In this document: positions 24,613-35,960 of the stretch, one piece after another
Layout of the letters: the number at the start of each line of letters is the position of its first letter
Numbering within the stretch: the first letter of the stretch is position 1
From: Spongilla lacustris
Lineage: Eukaryota > Porifera > Demospongiae > Spongillida > Spongillidae
Direction of reading: 5' to 3'
Length of the DNA stretch: 64,000 nucleotides
NCBI GenBank assembly: GCA_949361645.1
Contig: OX442419.1
Coordinates: forward strand, 2,565,028-2,629,027
Program-made: the position numbers and the translations under genes
The notes under the pieces: model-generated
What the model was told of the DNA's origin: nothing
Seen by the model: the letters and a program-made list of their open reading frames with translations, nothing else
Databases searched by the model: none

Positions 24613-25376
24613 CCGCAACGATCATGACTACCGAATCGATCCATTGCGGTCATCGGATCGATTGTCCAGCTAGCGCATTGCAGTCGAACTAATCATAATA
24701 TGCTAATACCACCCAAACCCGCGGCCGGATCCAGTTTCTTACTGAGTTTACAGAACTTTGGAGCCTGACCATTTAAATAATAGAGATGCTTTTGAGGCGT
24801 GGGATTTTGAGCAAGCTTTCTTTAAAATATCATATGTAGCGCACTATCGAAGGTCTACAGACCAAGAGCAAGTCAGTGACCTATGCTCAAAGGCCTACTT
24901 TGTAAGTTTTTTTTTATATTTCCAATCCAGCTGTGTGCATCTCATTCAGATTCCGGGCTTTATTTCTCGCAGCTACCATTGATATCGAAGGATCTCATCG
25001 GGTTAGGTGACGGGTACAGCCGGATTTATCGAATAGGCCTACCACTCGTCCGTCTCCGGCCACGCTTCTGGCACCACGGAACGGAAACCAACAGTACCTA
25101 CTAGTCATACCTGACATTTATGTGTGTGTGTCCGCTCAGTCCACTGATCAGGTTATCACAATCTCTTTGCATATGCATGTGCGTGTACGTCTGTGAAGTG
25201 TGTGCAGTGTTGTCTTGGGTGTGTTTATTTATAAGGTGTGCTATTGATAGTTTTTACCTCTCATCTGTAGAGCAATCCAACTGATCTAAGTTGATCTCTT
25301 TGTACATGCATCTGCACCTTTAAAAAAAAAATTAAATGGTACATGTTGATGTACCCAGCCTCTGTGTGCGTGCGTG

Positions 25377-25439
<63 letters not shown>

Positions 25440-25765
25440 AAGGAGCTAGAAGTGTGCATAAGGTAGCATTGAGAGCTCTTTGATATCTTTGTTATTCAGG
25501 TCAAACAATAATTTGGAATCATGAAAGTCTTTAAGAACTAGAACCTAGATGGATTCCTTGTTGAAGGCCAGTGCTGCAGCCTTTGCTGAAATATTGCAGG
25601 CACTAATAACTGGAATTGAGGAGATTTAATCAGTCGTGTTGAACACTTGAAGACATCTTTTTATCTCATTGCTAGTGATTGGAGAAAATGTAATCTCAGT
25701 TGGTTGTTCATTTTTGTAAATTAATAAATGACATTGTTTAGCTCGCATGCTTTGTAGCTCCTGGT
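24613..25765 (+). repeat. Left long inverted repeat
   Basis: Pairs with 32425-33604. Start CCTCACCGCAACGATCATGA. A possible exon of 144 bases lies inside at about 24751-24900, between TTTACAG and GTAAGT, encoding EPDHLNN, WDFEQAFF and SDLCSKAYF segments that I do not recognise. (TG)n lies at 25379-25438. Confidence 0.85.
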
Positions 25766-25782
25766 AGATTAAAACAAGAGCT

Positions 25783-26300
25783 TATATCTATGCTTCTATA
25801 ATTATAATGAACATGATGCCTATTAATGAACAGAGCTAGTAAACAAATGCAGAGAATAACCCACTCATCAATTCAAAGGCACACGTGAAATTTATAACAT
25901 TCCAAATCCATCGTTTCCTATAACTGCTTCCACCATATCATCCCCTCATTTCCATTTTGCAAGTTTCAGCTGTTGGGATACTTGCAGTGGGGTCATTAAA
26001 ATGGACTGGATCAAACGCCCATGTGGCAATTTTCCATCTGGAAGATAATGTTGGTAACACGTATGCACATGTACCTTGACAAGACATACCGTTTGCCTCA
26101 TTTAAAAACTGATAGCTTGCTCTTCTAAATCTCATTGGAAATCAATTTCACGTCAAGAAGACAAAAAAATGAATTCCTATACAAGATGGATTTCAATCTG
26201 TTTGTGGGTAAAGTATGGCAGAACAATGCACAAATAATGTTTTTAATCCCTCTATGAATTGATCCATAACTACTTTAACTTTATATAACATAATGGTATG
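25783..26300. repeat. Repeat unit A, first copy
   Basis: Matches 29870-30300 in the same orientation through ATGATGCC, AATGAACAG, TCCATCGTTTCCTATAAC, AGAACAATGCAC and CTATGAATTGATCCATA blocks. Confidence 0.7.
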
Positions 26301-26418
26301 CATAGAAACAATAATTATATATCAAATAAAACATATACTATTTACAATCATATTTACGATACATGAATAATGCGTAATACACACAACACACTATAGCTAC
26401 AGTTAATTAAATTTTAAG

Positions 26419-29305
26419 ATGGGAGCCATCTGGAGAGGATCGCTGTCGGAAGGGAAACCATGTGCAGTACAAGGGTGTAAGGAACATATTGCTCCATCCA
26501 TGTGGCACTCCCATATGACCAGTCATGCCAAAGGGATTTTTCCTGGTGATGTCCCTAACACCTGGTTGAAAACGTCTTTATATTTGCCATCATTGTTCAG
26601 AGTTGGTTACCTTGTCCCGTCAGTCCTCACACAGTCTGAAATGTATATCATCTGTATTAGCCTCCCCTGGTAGCCAGTCCTATAATTTAAACTCCAGTGC
26701 TGCTCTTCCACCAGATGTAGAGGACGTTTTCAGCCTCAAATGTGCCACCATACAATTTATTCCTAACCGTGCTAAGCATGCCTTCGCAAGAGCTCTCTCT
26801 TCATCCTTACAGAGGGTTGTTTCTGAGAACTCCTTAGATTCCTGGTTGAAGCTTTTAATGCTTCCAAAGTGCATCCTTCCAAGTGCTAAGCGAGGAGGCC
26901 GTCATAATAAACCAGTCCCCATTGAGGCTCTTTGTGACCTTTGGTTAAAGGATAGCGTCAGTGAATTGTGGAGGATGGCAAGGGCCCGTGCTTTACCATT
27001 CAACCGATTGTATCATGCCAAGGACAGCTCTTCAAAACAACAGGTGATCTCAGCATCTCCCTTGCCCAAGATGGTCTTTATGGCAAGGCATGTCAGGCAT
27101 TAGTTTCATCAGGTGTTGCACCAAATTCTGAAGAGACATGGAAGTTGCTATTCACAAAGCACCCCAAGTGTGAACATCCTATCACACCTACTGCACCTGA
27201 ATTTGATGTTAGCATTCTCAGTAGTGTTAACATAATGGCAATTTTGAGATCATTTCCTAAACTCACTGCTACTGGGCCTACTGGTCTCCGTGTCAAGCAT
27301 CTTATTGATGCAGCAGACTCTCCTTTTCAGACGGCAGTTCTGTCTTCTCTCAAGGCAGTTGTTCATCTTCTTGCATCAGGAAGAGCGGTCTCAACTGTCT
27401 GTCTTCCTCGCTGGTGGAAACCTGACTGCGTTGAATAAATCTCAGCCTGATTGCCCCCTGGATGTTCAGCCCATTGCTGTTGGAGAAACCCTCTGCCGCC
27501 TAACAGGAAAGTGTCTGTGTTGCAAGGCAGCAGAGTTTTTTCATCCACATCAATTTGGTGTGGCATGCCCTTTTGGCACAGAGAAAATTGCTCATGGGCT
27601 GAGGAGATGTGTTGAGGAGCATTGGTATGATACTGAATTTGTTGTTCTTAAGGTAGATCTGAAGAATGCATTTAATTTGGTGTCACGTCAAGCTCTCTTG
27701 ATCGAAGTTAAAAATCACTTTCCAGAGTTACTCCCTTGGGCCTGTTGGTGCTATGGGCAACATCCTTTGTTATGGAGCATGATGTGTCATCTGCAGTCTG
27801 AATCTGGAGTTCAGCAAGGGGATCTACTAGGACCTCTTTTTTTTGACCTGGTCTTGAGCTTACTAATTTCTGCTATCACTAAAGATGAGGTTTGTTCACA
27901 TCTTCAGTTCGATGCCTGTTATCATGATGATGGAGTGCTGGCTGGTCCCACATAGGGCACTGGCATTGATCAAAGGTATTGGTCCATCACTTGGCCTCTT
28001 TGTGAATGTGAGCTCTTCAGCCAAAGTGATCTGAGATCTTTCCCATCTGACATGAAACAGTCTCGCAATCCCAAAATTGAGATCTTGGGAATTCCAATAG
28101 GTGACAAAGATTTTTGCTCAGCCTTTGTCTCCAGGAAGAGGTTAGAGGCAAGAGCCCTGCTTGAAAGACTTGAGGAAGTTGGTGCAGTGGACCCTCAGGT
28201 TGCTTTAACGCTCTTGCATATGTGTGGCGTGTTCTTTCGGCTTGCACATCTAGCCCGTGCCACTCCTCCTTCACTTGTTATGGCTTCTCTTGAGCTTTTT
28301 GATGAAAATGTTCGTAGAAGTTTTTCATCATGCACTGCAGTTGATACAACTGATGTTGCCTGGCAGCAAGCCCAGCTAAGCCTAAGCAGAGGAGGGTTGG
28401 GCATGAGGTCTCTGTCCCGCCACTCACCTGCAGCATTCATTGCATCTCTATACTCCTCTGGCTATGGCTCCATAGACATTTAATGCATCCGTATCTCCTT
28501 CTGATGCAATTCAGACTGATGGTTTAGTTTCTTCTCCAGTCCATCAAAAGCAACTTTCAAGCAAGATTGATATATATCAGTTCAATAGCATCCTGATTGC
28601 TTCTTCTGTTGCTGATAAGGCTTGTCTGTTGTCTGTCTCATCCCCACATGCTGCTTCTTGGCTGTCTGTAGTCCCTTCTGAAGGTCTCGGCCTTCATCTT
28701 GAGCCTTCAGTATTCCAGGTAGCTGTCAAGTGGTGGCTTGGTTTGGACACCTCTAATGGTTCCCAGTGTGCCCTATGCCCAAACAGTGCATTAGATCCCC
28801 TTGGTCACCACGCCATGACATGCAAAAAAGGAGGAGACGTGGTCATCCGTCACAACCATCTGTGCAATGTGTTGGTGGAGACTTGCCGTAGAGCCCACTT
28901 GAGTGTGATGGTGGAGATGGGCTGCAACCTTACTTCAGACCATGACCACTCACGCCCCGCAGACGTTTTGCTACCCAATTGGGCCCTTGGCAAACCAGCT
29001 GCCTTTGATATCTCAGTGACATCACCGCTAAATCCTAAAATTGTATCAGTAGCTGGATCGTCAGCTGTGGCAGGTGCGTTGTCCACTGAAGAGCGTAAAC
29101 ACACAGAAAATGACCCCAAATGCAATGCCTTGGGGTGGTGTTGTATACCTCTGGTTGCAGAGTCGTATGGTGCTTGGGGAAAAGAAGCCATTCATTTAAA
29201 ATGCTTGCCTCCCGTCTTGCCTTAACATCGGGCAAAACAAAATCAGCTGTGCTGTCTGAGTTGTACAGGAGGCTCAACCTTAACTTTAATTGTCCTGAAG
29301 TAATG
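26419..29305 (+). pseudogene. Decayed non-LTR retrotransposon copy 1 (zinc finger, reverse transcriptase, CCHC, endonuclease-like end)
   Basis: Fragments in successive frames make one polyprotein. An N-terminal C2H2-like finger (CAVQGC, then HSHMTSH) is followed by an RT with RPIAVGE-like text (QPIAVGE), FGVACPFG, VDLKNAFN, GVQQGD and the active-site block YHDD. Next is C-X2-C-X8-H-X4-C followed by RHN, then RPADVLLPNW and FDISVTSP, a plausible PD-(D/E)XK-type endonuclease core. The order finger, RT, CCHC, RHN, nuclease is that of R2/NeSL-group elements with a restriction-like endonuclease. Several frameshifts and stops (for example after 27438, 27955, 28483 and 29190) make it non-functional. 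It sits between units A and B of a tandem repeat, so it probably inserted there. Superfamily placement is inference. Confidence 0.72.
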
Positions 29306-29439
29306 TTCTAATGTATTAGTGATTGCCAATTGACATTATGCTATTTGCATTTGCTGCATAATCAGCACCAAACAACTCTTTATCATTTCTTGCAACCATT
29401 ATCTATTTATGCATGTGCAGGTTAAGTAAAGATTTAGCT

Positions 29440-29830
29440 ACTTCATGTACAATACTATGTGACACATTTTTCTACTACCTTCTGTACAAGCTCACTTATA
29501 TTATCAGGAATAGCACAAACATCAACAGCGATGTTTGTATTAGAACCTGATGTACACCACTTCAGCAAGAACAGGATGGTCGCAACATCCTTGCACAATT
29601 TACATTGGCAATGTATACACCTAGACAGCAAAACTGCATGCATGCCAGTAAGGATACCTTTAATATTGCTTGCTTGTGCATGATTAAGTACGTATGTGGC
29701 ATGACCTCATACAGTACAGCACAATACAATAAAGCTACTTCGATTCTGTTTGCTTTCTCCATGGCATCATTGAAAACAAATTTCTGCCTAATTGCAATTC
29801 CGGCTCATTGGTTCCAAAAATGATAGATTA
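29440..29830. repeat. Repeat unit B, first copy
   Basis: Matches 30400-30790 in the same orientation: GTACAATACTATGTGAC, CTACCTTCTGTA, ACAAACATCAACAGC, CATGCCAGTAAGGA and TGACCTCATA blocks recur in order. Confidence 0.7.
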
Positions 29831-29869
29831 GCTTAAAACAATTTCACTAACTATACTGATGCGGTAGAT

Positions 29870-30790
29870 TTACAACAAGAGATTGTTTTACAGTATATCT
29901 ATGCTTTTACAATTATGATAAACATGATGCCGGCCTATCAATGAACAGTGTTAAAATGCAGAAAAAAACATACTCAATAACAAATGAAATGCACTCTTAA
30001 AATCAAATCCATCGTTTCCTATAACATATCCTTGCCTCAGTTCCATTTCACAAGTTGAAGCCGGCTGTTGGGAATGATATGAATGGCACCTTGTCAAATT
30101 CCATAGCAAGGATTGCATCCATCCCTATGAAGAAACGTAAAATGGAATGTGAAGACAAAGATATATAATAATAAACAAAATGTCGTTTCAATCTGTTGTC
30201 GGTGAAGTGTGACAGAACAATGCACACGTAATGTTTTAAATCTCTCTATGAATTGATCCATAGCCATAGCTACTTTAAATTTAATGGTACAATAATAGTT
30301 TAGCAGTAAAGCTCTTTATGTTGTTTCTATTAGTGATGGCATCTTGCTATTTCCAATCTCAAATAGTGCATTCACTGCATACAAACAGCTATCTATTAGT
30401 ACAATACTATGTGACTCATTCTGCTACCTTCTGTATAAATCATCAAGTATATCACAAACATCAACAGCTATGTTACGTTTGTAAATGAACCTTTAGCTTG
30501 CACAATTCTGAACATTGCAGTGTTTACACCTAGATAGTAAAACTGATGTGCCTGCATGCATGCATGCCAGTAAGGACGCCATTAATTATTTGCATGTGCA
30601 TGAAGAAGTACATATGTTGACCTCATAAAGTACATATGTATAATACGTTAAGCAGCCTAGAAGGATCAAAGCTACTTTTATTTGCTTCCTGGCATCAATG
30701 AAAACAATGTTTTGCCTAATTGCAATTCTCAGTGGTTCCAAAGAAGATAAATTAGCTTAAAGCAATTTCATCAACAATATATATTAATAC
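29870..30790. repeat. Repeat units A-prime and B-prime (second copies, contiguous)
   Basis: A and B lie next to each other here, but in the first copy they are separated by the retrotransposon. This gives the uninterrupted ancestral arrangement. No protein is called in it. Confidence 0.68.
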
Positions 30791-30854
30791 TGATGCATTG
30801 AGATAAATGTTTTTAAAACAAACAACACAGAAAGCATTAATTATAGTACTTCAC

Positions 30855-32400
30855 TGGTCTAGATATAAATAACAATATGGTTATATCTAATCAGGTAAAT
30901 CCTCTAGTTGGTAAAAAATGAAATACAATGAGAACTTTAAATAACATATAGTAGCCTTGTTTGCAGACACAATATCCTTCACTAGATCAATGTCAGAAGA
31001 ATTCTGGGTTGATAGAATGATTTTAAAAATAATCTTCTACTGCACCATATATATATATAGCCCATCTACACATATATCCCTTGTTTGCAGGTACACATGC
31101 ACAGAATCATTATGTCCTCCTGAAATTTCTAAGTCAAAAGCTCAAATCAATCACAACTGAAAACACATTCACCTTCTCTTCAGATACATCTCCCTAAGAT
31201 CATAAGGTAAATAAATAGACTTTGTCTAACTATACTGTTCACAAATAAGGGCCTCCTTTCGTGGCTTTAAGTGCTACAGCTGTCAAATAATAATGCCGTC
31301 ATTACAAAAATGAAATTATGCAAGCATATATTTATTGCATCAGTGCTTTTGTCATCCCTCCTTTCAATGATTCATAAATCATGTAGCTACTCGTATATAC
31401 TAATGATGACCTTAGTGTGTAGTTAGTCAGGAAAACTGTACCCAAAAGTGTGACAAACATCCATCTATAAATACATGCACATTTACAGGGTGTACATTAT
31501 CAAGCTTATACATTGTGAGGAGACTCATATACATTTAGTAAATCAAAGTACCACTGCAATGGTACATTATAGGTACCTTTACTGTTTCAATACTTCTGGT
31601 GTTGTCAACAGTTCAAGATCCACTTCTTTTGTGGTTTGCAAATCCTTTACCTTTGGAAAATATGATATAAGAAGTTCCTTAAACTCCTCACCTGTCATTT
31701 TTTTAAGTAACTCGACAAGTTTTACTTCAAGCCGGTCCAGCACGAAGCAGTTTGTTTTTATTCTTCTCGGTGGATGTTGGTACTTGATATTCCATCCGTT
31801 TTTGAAGACATGCAAGGTGGTGTCTCCATACACTATTAGGTGTACCACTAGCTATTTGGAACTATTATAGCTTTTTCCTTCTCTCAATCTATTCTTCTGC
31901 TCTTCTTTGAAAGCAGGCCGGTTCTGCATGCATGGAACAGTGCAGATGGTGGGGAAAATAATAATAAATTCTTACTTTAGTGCCCAACAAAAACAACACT
32001 TAGCTATCAGCGGGCAGCATTTTGAATCATGAATTTCTAGAGGACATATAGTGATTCTGTGCCTGCAAGCAAGGTATATCACCTGCAATTTCAGCTAAGG
32101 CTACAGCACTGGCCTTCAACAAGGAATCCATTTAGGTTCTGGTTCTTAAAGACCTTCATGATGCCCAATTATGATCTCACACACCATAGTGCAGTATTAG
32201 ACCTTACATGTAATTCTTAAAAAATCATTCCTTCAACTCATAATTCGATCTATAGTGAAAGATTTTGTGTCTGCAAACAAGGATACCATACATTATTTGA
32301 AGTTCTCATTGTATTTCTTTTTATTTATTTATAGGATTTGTCTCAGTGTTGATTTACATCTTAAGTATCACCATATTGTTATTTATGTCTAGATCAGTGT
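30855..32400. repeat. Nested smaller inverted repeat with unique core
   Basis: The stretch ATAACAATATGG with CCTTGTTTGCAGACACA at 30865-30970 is inverted at 32265-32390 (TGTCTGCAAACAAGG, CCATATTGTTAT). A second pair is 31075-31140 against 32025-32085 (TTGTTTGCAGG against CCTGCAAGCAA). The core at 31150-32020 has an 89-residue minus frame at 31579-31848 with no recognised domain. Confidence 0.62.
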
Positions 32401-32424
32401 TTGTTTTTTTGGTTTAATCTCAAT

Positions 32425-32772
32425 GCAGGTGCTACAAAGCATGCAAGCTAAACAAAATCTGATTTTTTTGGGTGATAAACAACATCCACAAAAATAAAAC
32501 AACTGAGAGCACATTTACTTCAATCACTAGCAGAACAGTAATGTGATAAAAGGATGTCTTCAAGTGTTCAACATGACTGATTAAATCTCCTCAATTCCAG
32601 TTATTAGTGCCTGCAATATTTCAGCAAAGGCTGCAGCACTGGCCTTCAACAAGGAATCCATCTATAGATTCTGGTTCTTAAAGACTTTCATGATTCCAAA
32701 TTATTGTTTGACCTGAATAACAAAGATATCAAAGAGCTCTCAATGCTACCTTATGCACACTTCTAGCTCCTT

Positions 32773-32835
<63 letters not shown>

Positions 32836-33604
32836 CACGCACGCACACAGAGGCTGGGTACATCAACATGTACCATTTAAATCTTTTTTTAAAGGTGCAG
32901 ATGCATGTACAAAGAGATCAACTTAGATCAGTTGGATTGCTCTACAGATGAGACGTAAAAACTATCAATAGCACACCTTATAAATAAACACACCCAAGAC
33001 AACACTGCACACACTTCACAGACGTACACGCACATGCATATGCAAAGAGATTGTGATAACCTGATCAGTGGACTGAGCGGACACACACACATAAATGTCA
33101 GGTATGACTAGTAGGTACTGTTGGTTTCCGTTCCGTGGTGCCAGAAGCGTGGCCGGAGACGGACGAGTGGTAGGCCTATTCGATAAATCCGGCTGTACCC
33201 GTCACCTAACCCGATGAGATCCTTCGATATCAATGGTAGCTGCGAGAAATAAAGCCCGGAATCTGAATGAGATGCACACAGCTGGATTGGAAATATAAAA
33301 AAAAACTTACAAAGTAGGCCTTTGAGCATAGGTCACTGACTTGCTCTTGGTCTGTAGACCTTCGATAGTGCGCTACATATGATATTTTAAAGAAAGCTTG
33401 CTCAAAATCCCACGCCTCAAAAGCATCTCTATTATTTAAATGGTCAGGCTCCAAAGTTCTGTAAACTCAGTAAGAAACTGGATCCGGCCGCGGGTTTGGG
33501 TGGTATTAGCATATTATGATTAGTTCGACTGCAATGCGCTAGCTGGACAATCGATCCGATGACCGCAATGGATCGATTCGGTAGTCATGATCGTTGCGGT
33601 GAGG
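32425..33604 (-). repeat. Right long inverted repeat
   Basis: Reverse complement of 24613-25765, with (CA)n at 32776-32833 matching the left (TG)n. It carries the same unrecognised exon-like segment as the left arm and ends at the gap. Confidence 0.85.
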
Positions 33605-33804
33605 NNNNNNNNNNNNNNNNNNNNNNNNNNNNNNNNNNNNNNNNNNNNNNNNNNNNNNNNNNNNNNNNNNNNNNNNNNNNNNNNNNNNNNNNNNNNNNNN
33701 NNNNNNNNNNNNNNNNNNNNNNNNNNNNNNNNNNNNNNNNNNNNNNNNNNNNNNNNNNNNNNNNNNNNNNNNNNNNNNNNNNNNNNNNNNNNNNNNNNNN
33801 NNNN
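33605..33804. other. Assembly gap (200 N)
   Basis: Exactly 200 unknown bases, directly after the outer end of the right inverted repeat. Confidence 0.99.
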
Positions 33805-34149
33805 CCCTCTGCTCTTTTGGCCTGTCCACCTTATGGGTGTCTCGTCTGTGTATTGGAAAATGAAAAATGAAATATCGACGTCTTTATCAAACAGTGCTCT
33901 CGCGGAATAACTGGAAGCAGTGCCAACCTGTCTATTTAAGACCGATATTGACCGAACACGAATAGGCGTCGTGTGTATGCCAATGAAGGTATAAGTGGCT
34001 GCGTTCTGTATCGTGGTGTGTATCCGATGCTATAAACAAGATGTGTGTGCTGCGAAGACTAATAGTGTGTGCCTGTCAGCGTCCTACTGATTTAATGCAT
34101 GGCATACAAAACATGTGTACTGTGCATGCATGCAGGACATACCCATACG
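33805..34149. other. Gene-free stretch between gap and Ginger-type element
   Basis: No exon or repeat recognised. It may hold the 5' flank of the LRR-GPCR gene, whose first exons were not found downstream of the transposon. Confidence 0.4.
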
Positions 34150-34164
34150 GAACTGTCATGGCAT

Positions 34165-34315
34165 AAGTGGTCCTACCTAAAAGTGGTCCGGCGGACCACT
34201 TTTGGTCGCCAAAAGTGGTCCGGCTGGACTGATTTTGGTCGCCAAAAGTGGTCCGCCCGGACCATATCTGTCCGCCAAAAATGGTCCTACCTTGCCAAAA
34301 ATGGTCCGCTTTTCG
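34165..34315. repeat. Left subterminal GGTCCG palindromic repeats
   Basis: Five diverged units of AAAAGTGGTCCGGC type with interspersed GGTCGCC blocks. They match the right subterminal region in inverted sense and are candidate transposase binding sites. Confidence 0.75.
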
Positions 34316-34577
34316 TCCAATGAGTTCGTACTTAACAAAACACGCAAAGCCTGTCCTAGCAATTTTTCAGGCTTGATTGCTCAATTTATACAATATCTGG
34401 GGTACATACACTGTAGTAGAGGCCGGCGCCTTGTACATGTACATGTACGTAAGCGTAATACATGAATGGAATAAATACATAGTGCATGCACAGTACATGG
34501 TTAGTGAATGATGTATATATAAGCAAAAAGCATGCATGCTGCATGTGCATGCAATAAATGGTGAATTAAAAATGCAT

Positions 34578-35357
34578 TTATGTTGAGGAGTTACAAGAGT
34601 GGCAAAACCACTTCTGGCTCTTAGAGAACACACAACCAGGAATTTTTTCGCATGATTTGTGGAACCATTCCAGACAATTGTCACATCTGGCCATCTTTTC
34701 CTTTCCTCTTGTCAGCCTGCAACTGCAAAATATATCATATTGTACATGGCTATATGGCCTTCGAGCCTTTATTTCCTTGCCTGGGAAAGGCTCCATGATT
34801 CCTGATACAAAACAATGCTTAAGATGGGACCTTAGGGTTTCCAAATCATACATTATGGTACTTGGATCTGATCCAAAACAAAGAGATGTAGCAAAAGCAA
34901 CCGCAAATAGACCACAACTACTGCTATCTTGTTGCCGTTGAACAGTCTGAAATGTCAGTGTGATCTTATTGACTATGGTAAAAATCAACGCAGCTACTTG
35001 CTGTTTAGTCTCCTCTGGAAGATCAGAATGTCCCATGCTATCATAAACCTTTATTTCTCCACCTGTGCATCCATTATTTGCTATTGTAATCCAGTGATTC
35101 CCCGAAACATGTAAAATTTGTACAAACCTGTCTCTTTCAATAGTGAATTGCAAGTTTTGTGCCAACAAGGCATTTTGTAGCCCGCCAATGGAAGTACTGA
35201 TGGATTTCAGTAGTTCCTGTGCAGCATTTATAACACGATCTGATAACCATTTTCCTTCTTCAATGGCCTGGTTGTCTTCAGCTAGTAGGTTCAGTCGTGG
35301 TATCCAAACTTGTAACCCTTGAGATTTCTTTTGTTCTGTGGAAATAAACAAATGCAT
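34578..35357 (-). CDS. Ulp1-like (C48-type) cysteine protease plus PHD finger, transposon-encoded
   Basis: An intact 259-residue frame at the 3' end of the Ginger-type element. Residues about 60-200 have the Ulp1 layout: His in SGNHWITIAN, Asp in IKVYDSM, Gln in VQRQQDSSSCGLFAVAF and the nucleophile Cys of SSSCG. Residues about 205-255 form a PHD finger (CSCRL, ARCDNCLEWFHKSC, WFCHSC) with the Cys4-His-Cys3 pattern complete. The family removes SUMO-type modifiers or processes polyproteins; PHD fingers bind histone tails. In the transposon these may act in chromatin targeting or polyprotein cleavage, which is inference. An acceptor-like CAG lies upstream, so it was probably the last exon of the transposase gene. 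It is unexpectedly intact beside the broken integrase. Confidence 0.8.
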   Translation of the reverse strand: MHLFISTEQKKSQGLQVWIPRLNLLAEDNQAIEEGKWLSDRVINAAQELLKSISTSIGGLQNALLAQNLQFTIERDRFVQILHVSGNHWITIANNGCTGGEIKVYDSMGHSDLPEETKQQVAALIFTIVNKITLTFQTVQRQQDSSSCGLFAVAFATSLCFGSDPSTIMYDLETLRSHLKHCFVSGIMEPFPGKEIKARRPYSHVQYDIFCSCRLTRGKEKMARCDNCLEWFHKSCEKIPGCVFSKSQKWFCHSCNSST

Positions 35358-35380
35358 AATTTAATTGAATATAATCATAA

Positions 35381-35944
35381 TCATTTACTTTCTTCACTAG
35401 GAATCACATCAAGTTTTTCACTGTGGCTCTTATGGTGTTTGCTTTTCAAATGACATTCATCCTTTGTGATAGCAATTTTTAATTGCATTTGTGAATTTGG
35501 ACTCTTTGGAAAATCTCTCTGTGAACAGCTGCTAGATTGAGGAACCTGTGATGGACAAGCAAGCGAGGATGTGGGGTTTGAGATAGAGGCAGTGGTGGAA
35601 AGTGCAGGTTGAATACAGCTCTCCTTATAGTGGCTCAGCACATTATAAACTGGTATTGGAGATAAGTTTCCATCTTCCATTGGTGTAAAATATCCTCCAC
35701 TTAAAGTTGGAGTACTTGCAACCATCTTACTATGGGGATTTGGCAATTCAGGTACTGTGATATGCTTGGAAGACTCCAATACAAATGCAAGGTCACCCAT
35801 TTGAGTACTTTCATGATCGTAGACATTTAAGCTTTCACTTTTACAGCCTTCTAATGTATACGTCACACACTTCCACGCATAAAACGGATTGCCATCATCT
35901 TGAACATTACTTAAGTGATTATCAGCATAATAATGCTCTTCCAT
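35381..35944 (-). pseudogene. Linker region of the Ginger-type transposase gene
   Basis: A 187-residue Ser/Pro/His-rich frame with no recognised domain, between the integrase end and the protease. A stop or shift at about 35950 separates it from the upstream frame. It was probably one coding region in the parent element. Confidence 0.55.
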
Positions 35945-35960
35945 ATGTTGTTTGCTAGCA

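Larger units (their letters stand above)
24613..33604. mobile_element. 9-kb block bounded by 1.15-kb inverted repeats (composite transposon-like)
   Basis: The left arm at about 24613-25765 is the reverse complement of about 32425-33604, nearly identical near the outer end with a few substitutions and a shared GT/CA microsatellite. Going inward on the left: unit A (25783-26300), a non-LTR retrotransposon, unit B (29440-29830), A-prime (29870-30300), B-prime (30400-30790). Then come a nested smaller inverted repeat (30855-31140 against 32025-32400) and a unique core. The right arm stops exactly at the assembly gap, so its true outer end is unseen. No transposase was recognised in the core. An assembly fold-back joined at the gap cannot be excluded, though small differences between arms argue for real sequence. 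Confidence 0.7.

Noticed and set aside
26419..29305. LTR retrotransposon, because units A and A-prime flank the reverse transcriptase
   Set aside because: A-prime is followed by B-prime, so the flanks are part of a tandem A-B repeat, and the polyprotein has non-LTR features (CCHC-RHN, nuclease-like end) and no protease or RNase H.
24613..33604. Polinton/Maverick element, suggested by the long inverted repeats
   Set aside because: No DNA polymerase B, packaging ATPase, capsid or retroviral-type integrase was seen inside; the only enzyme is the non-LTR reverse transcriptase.
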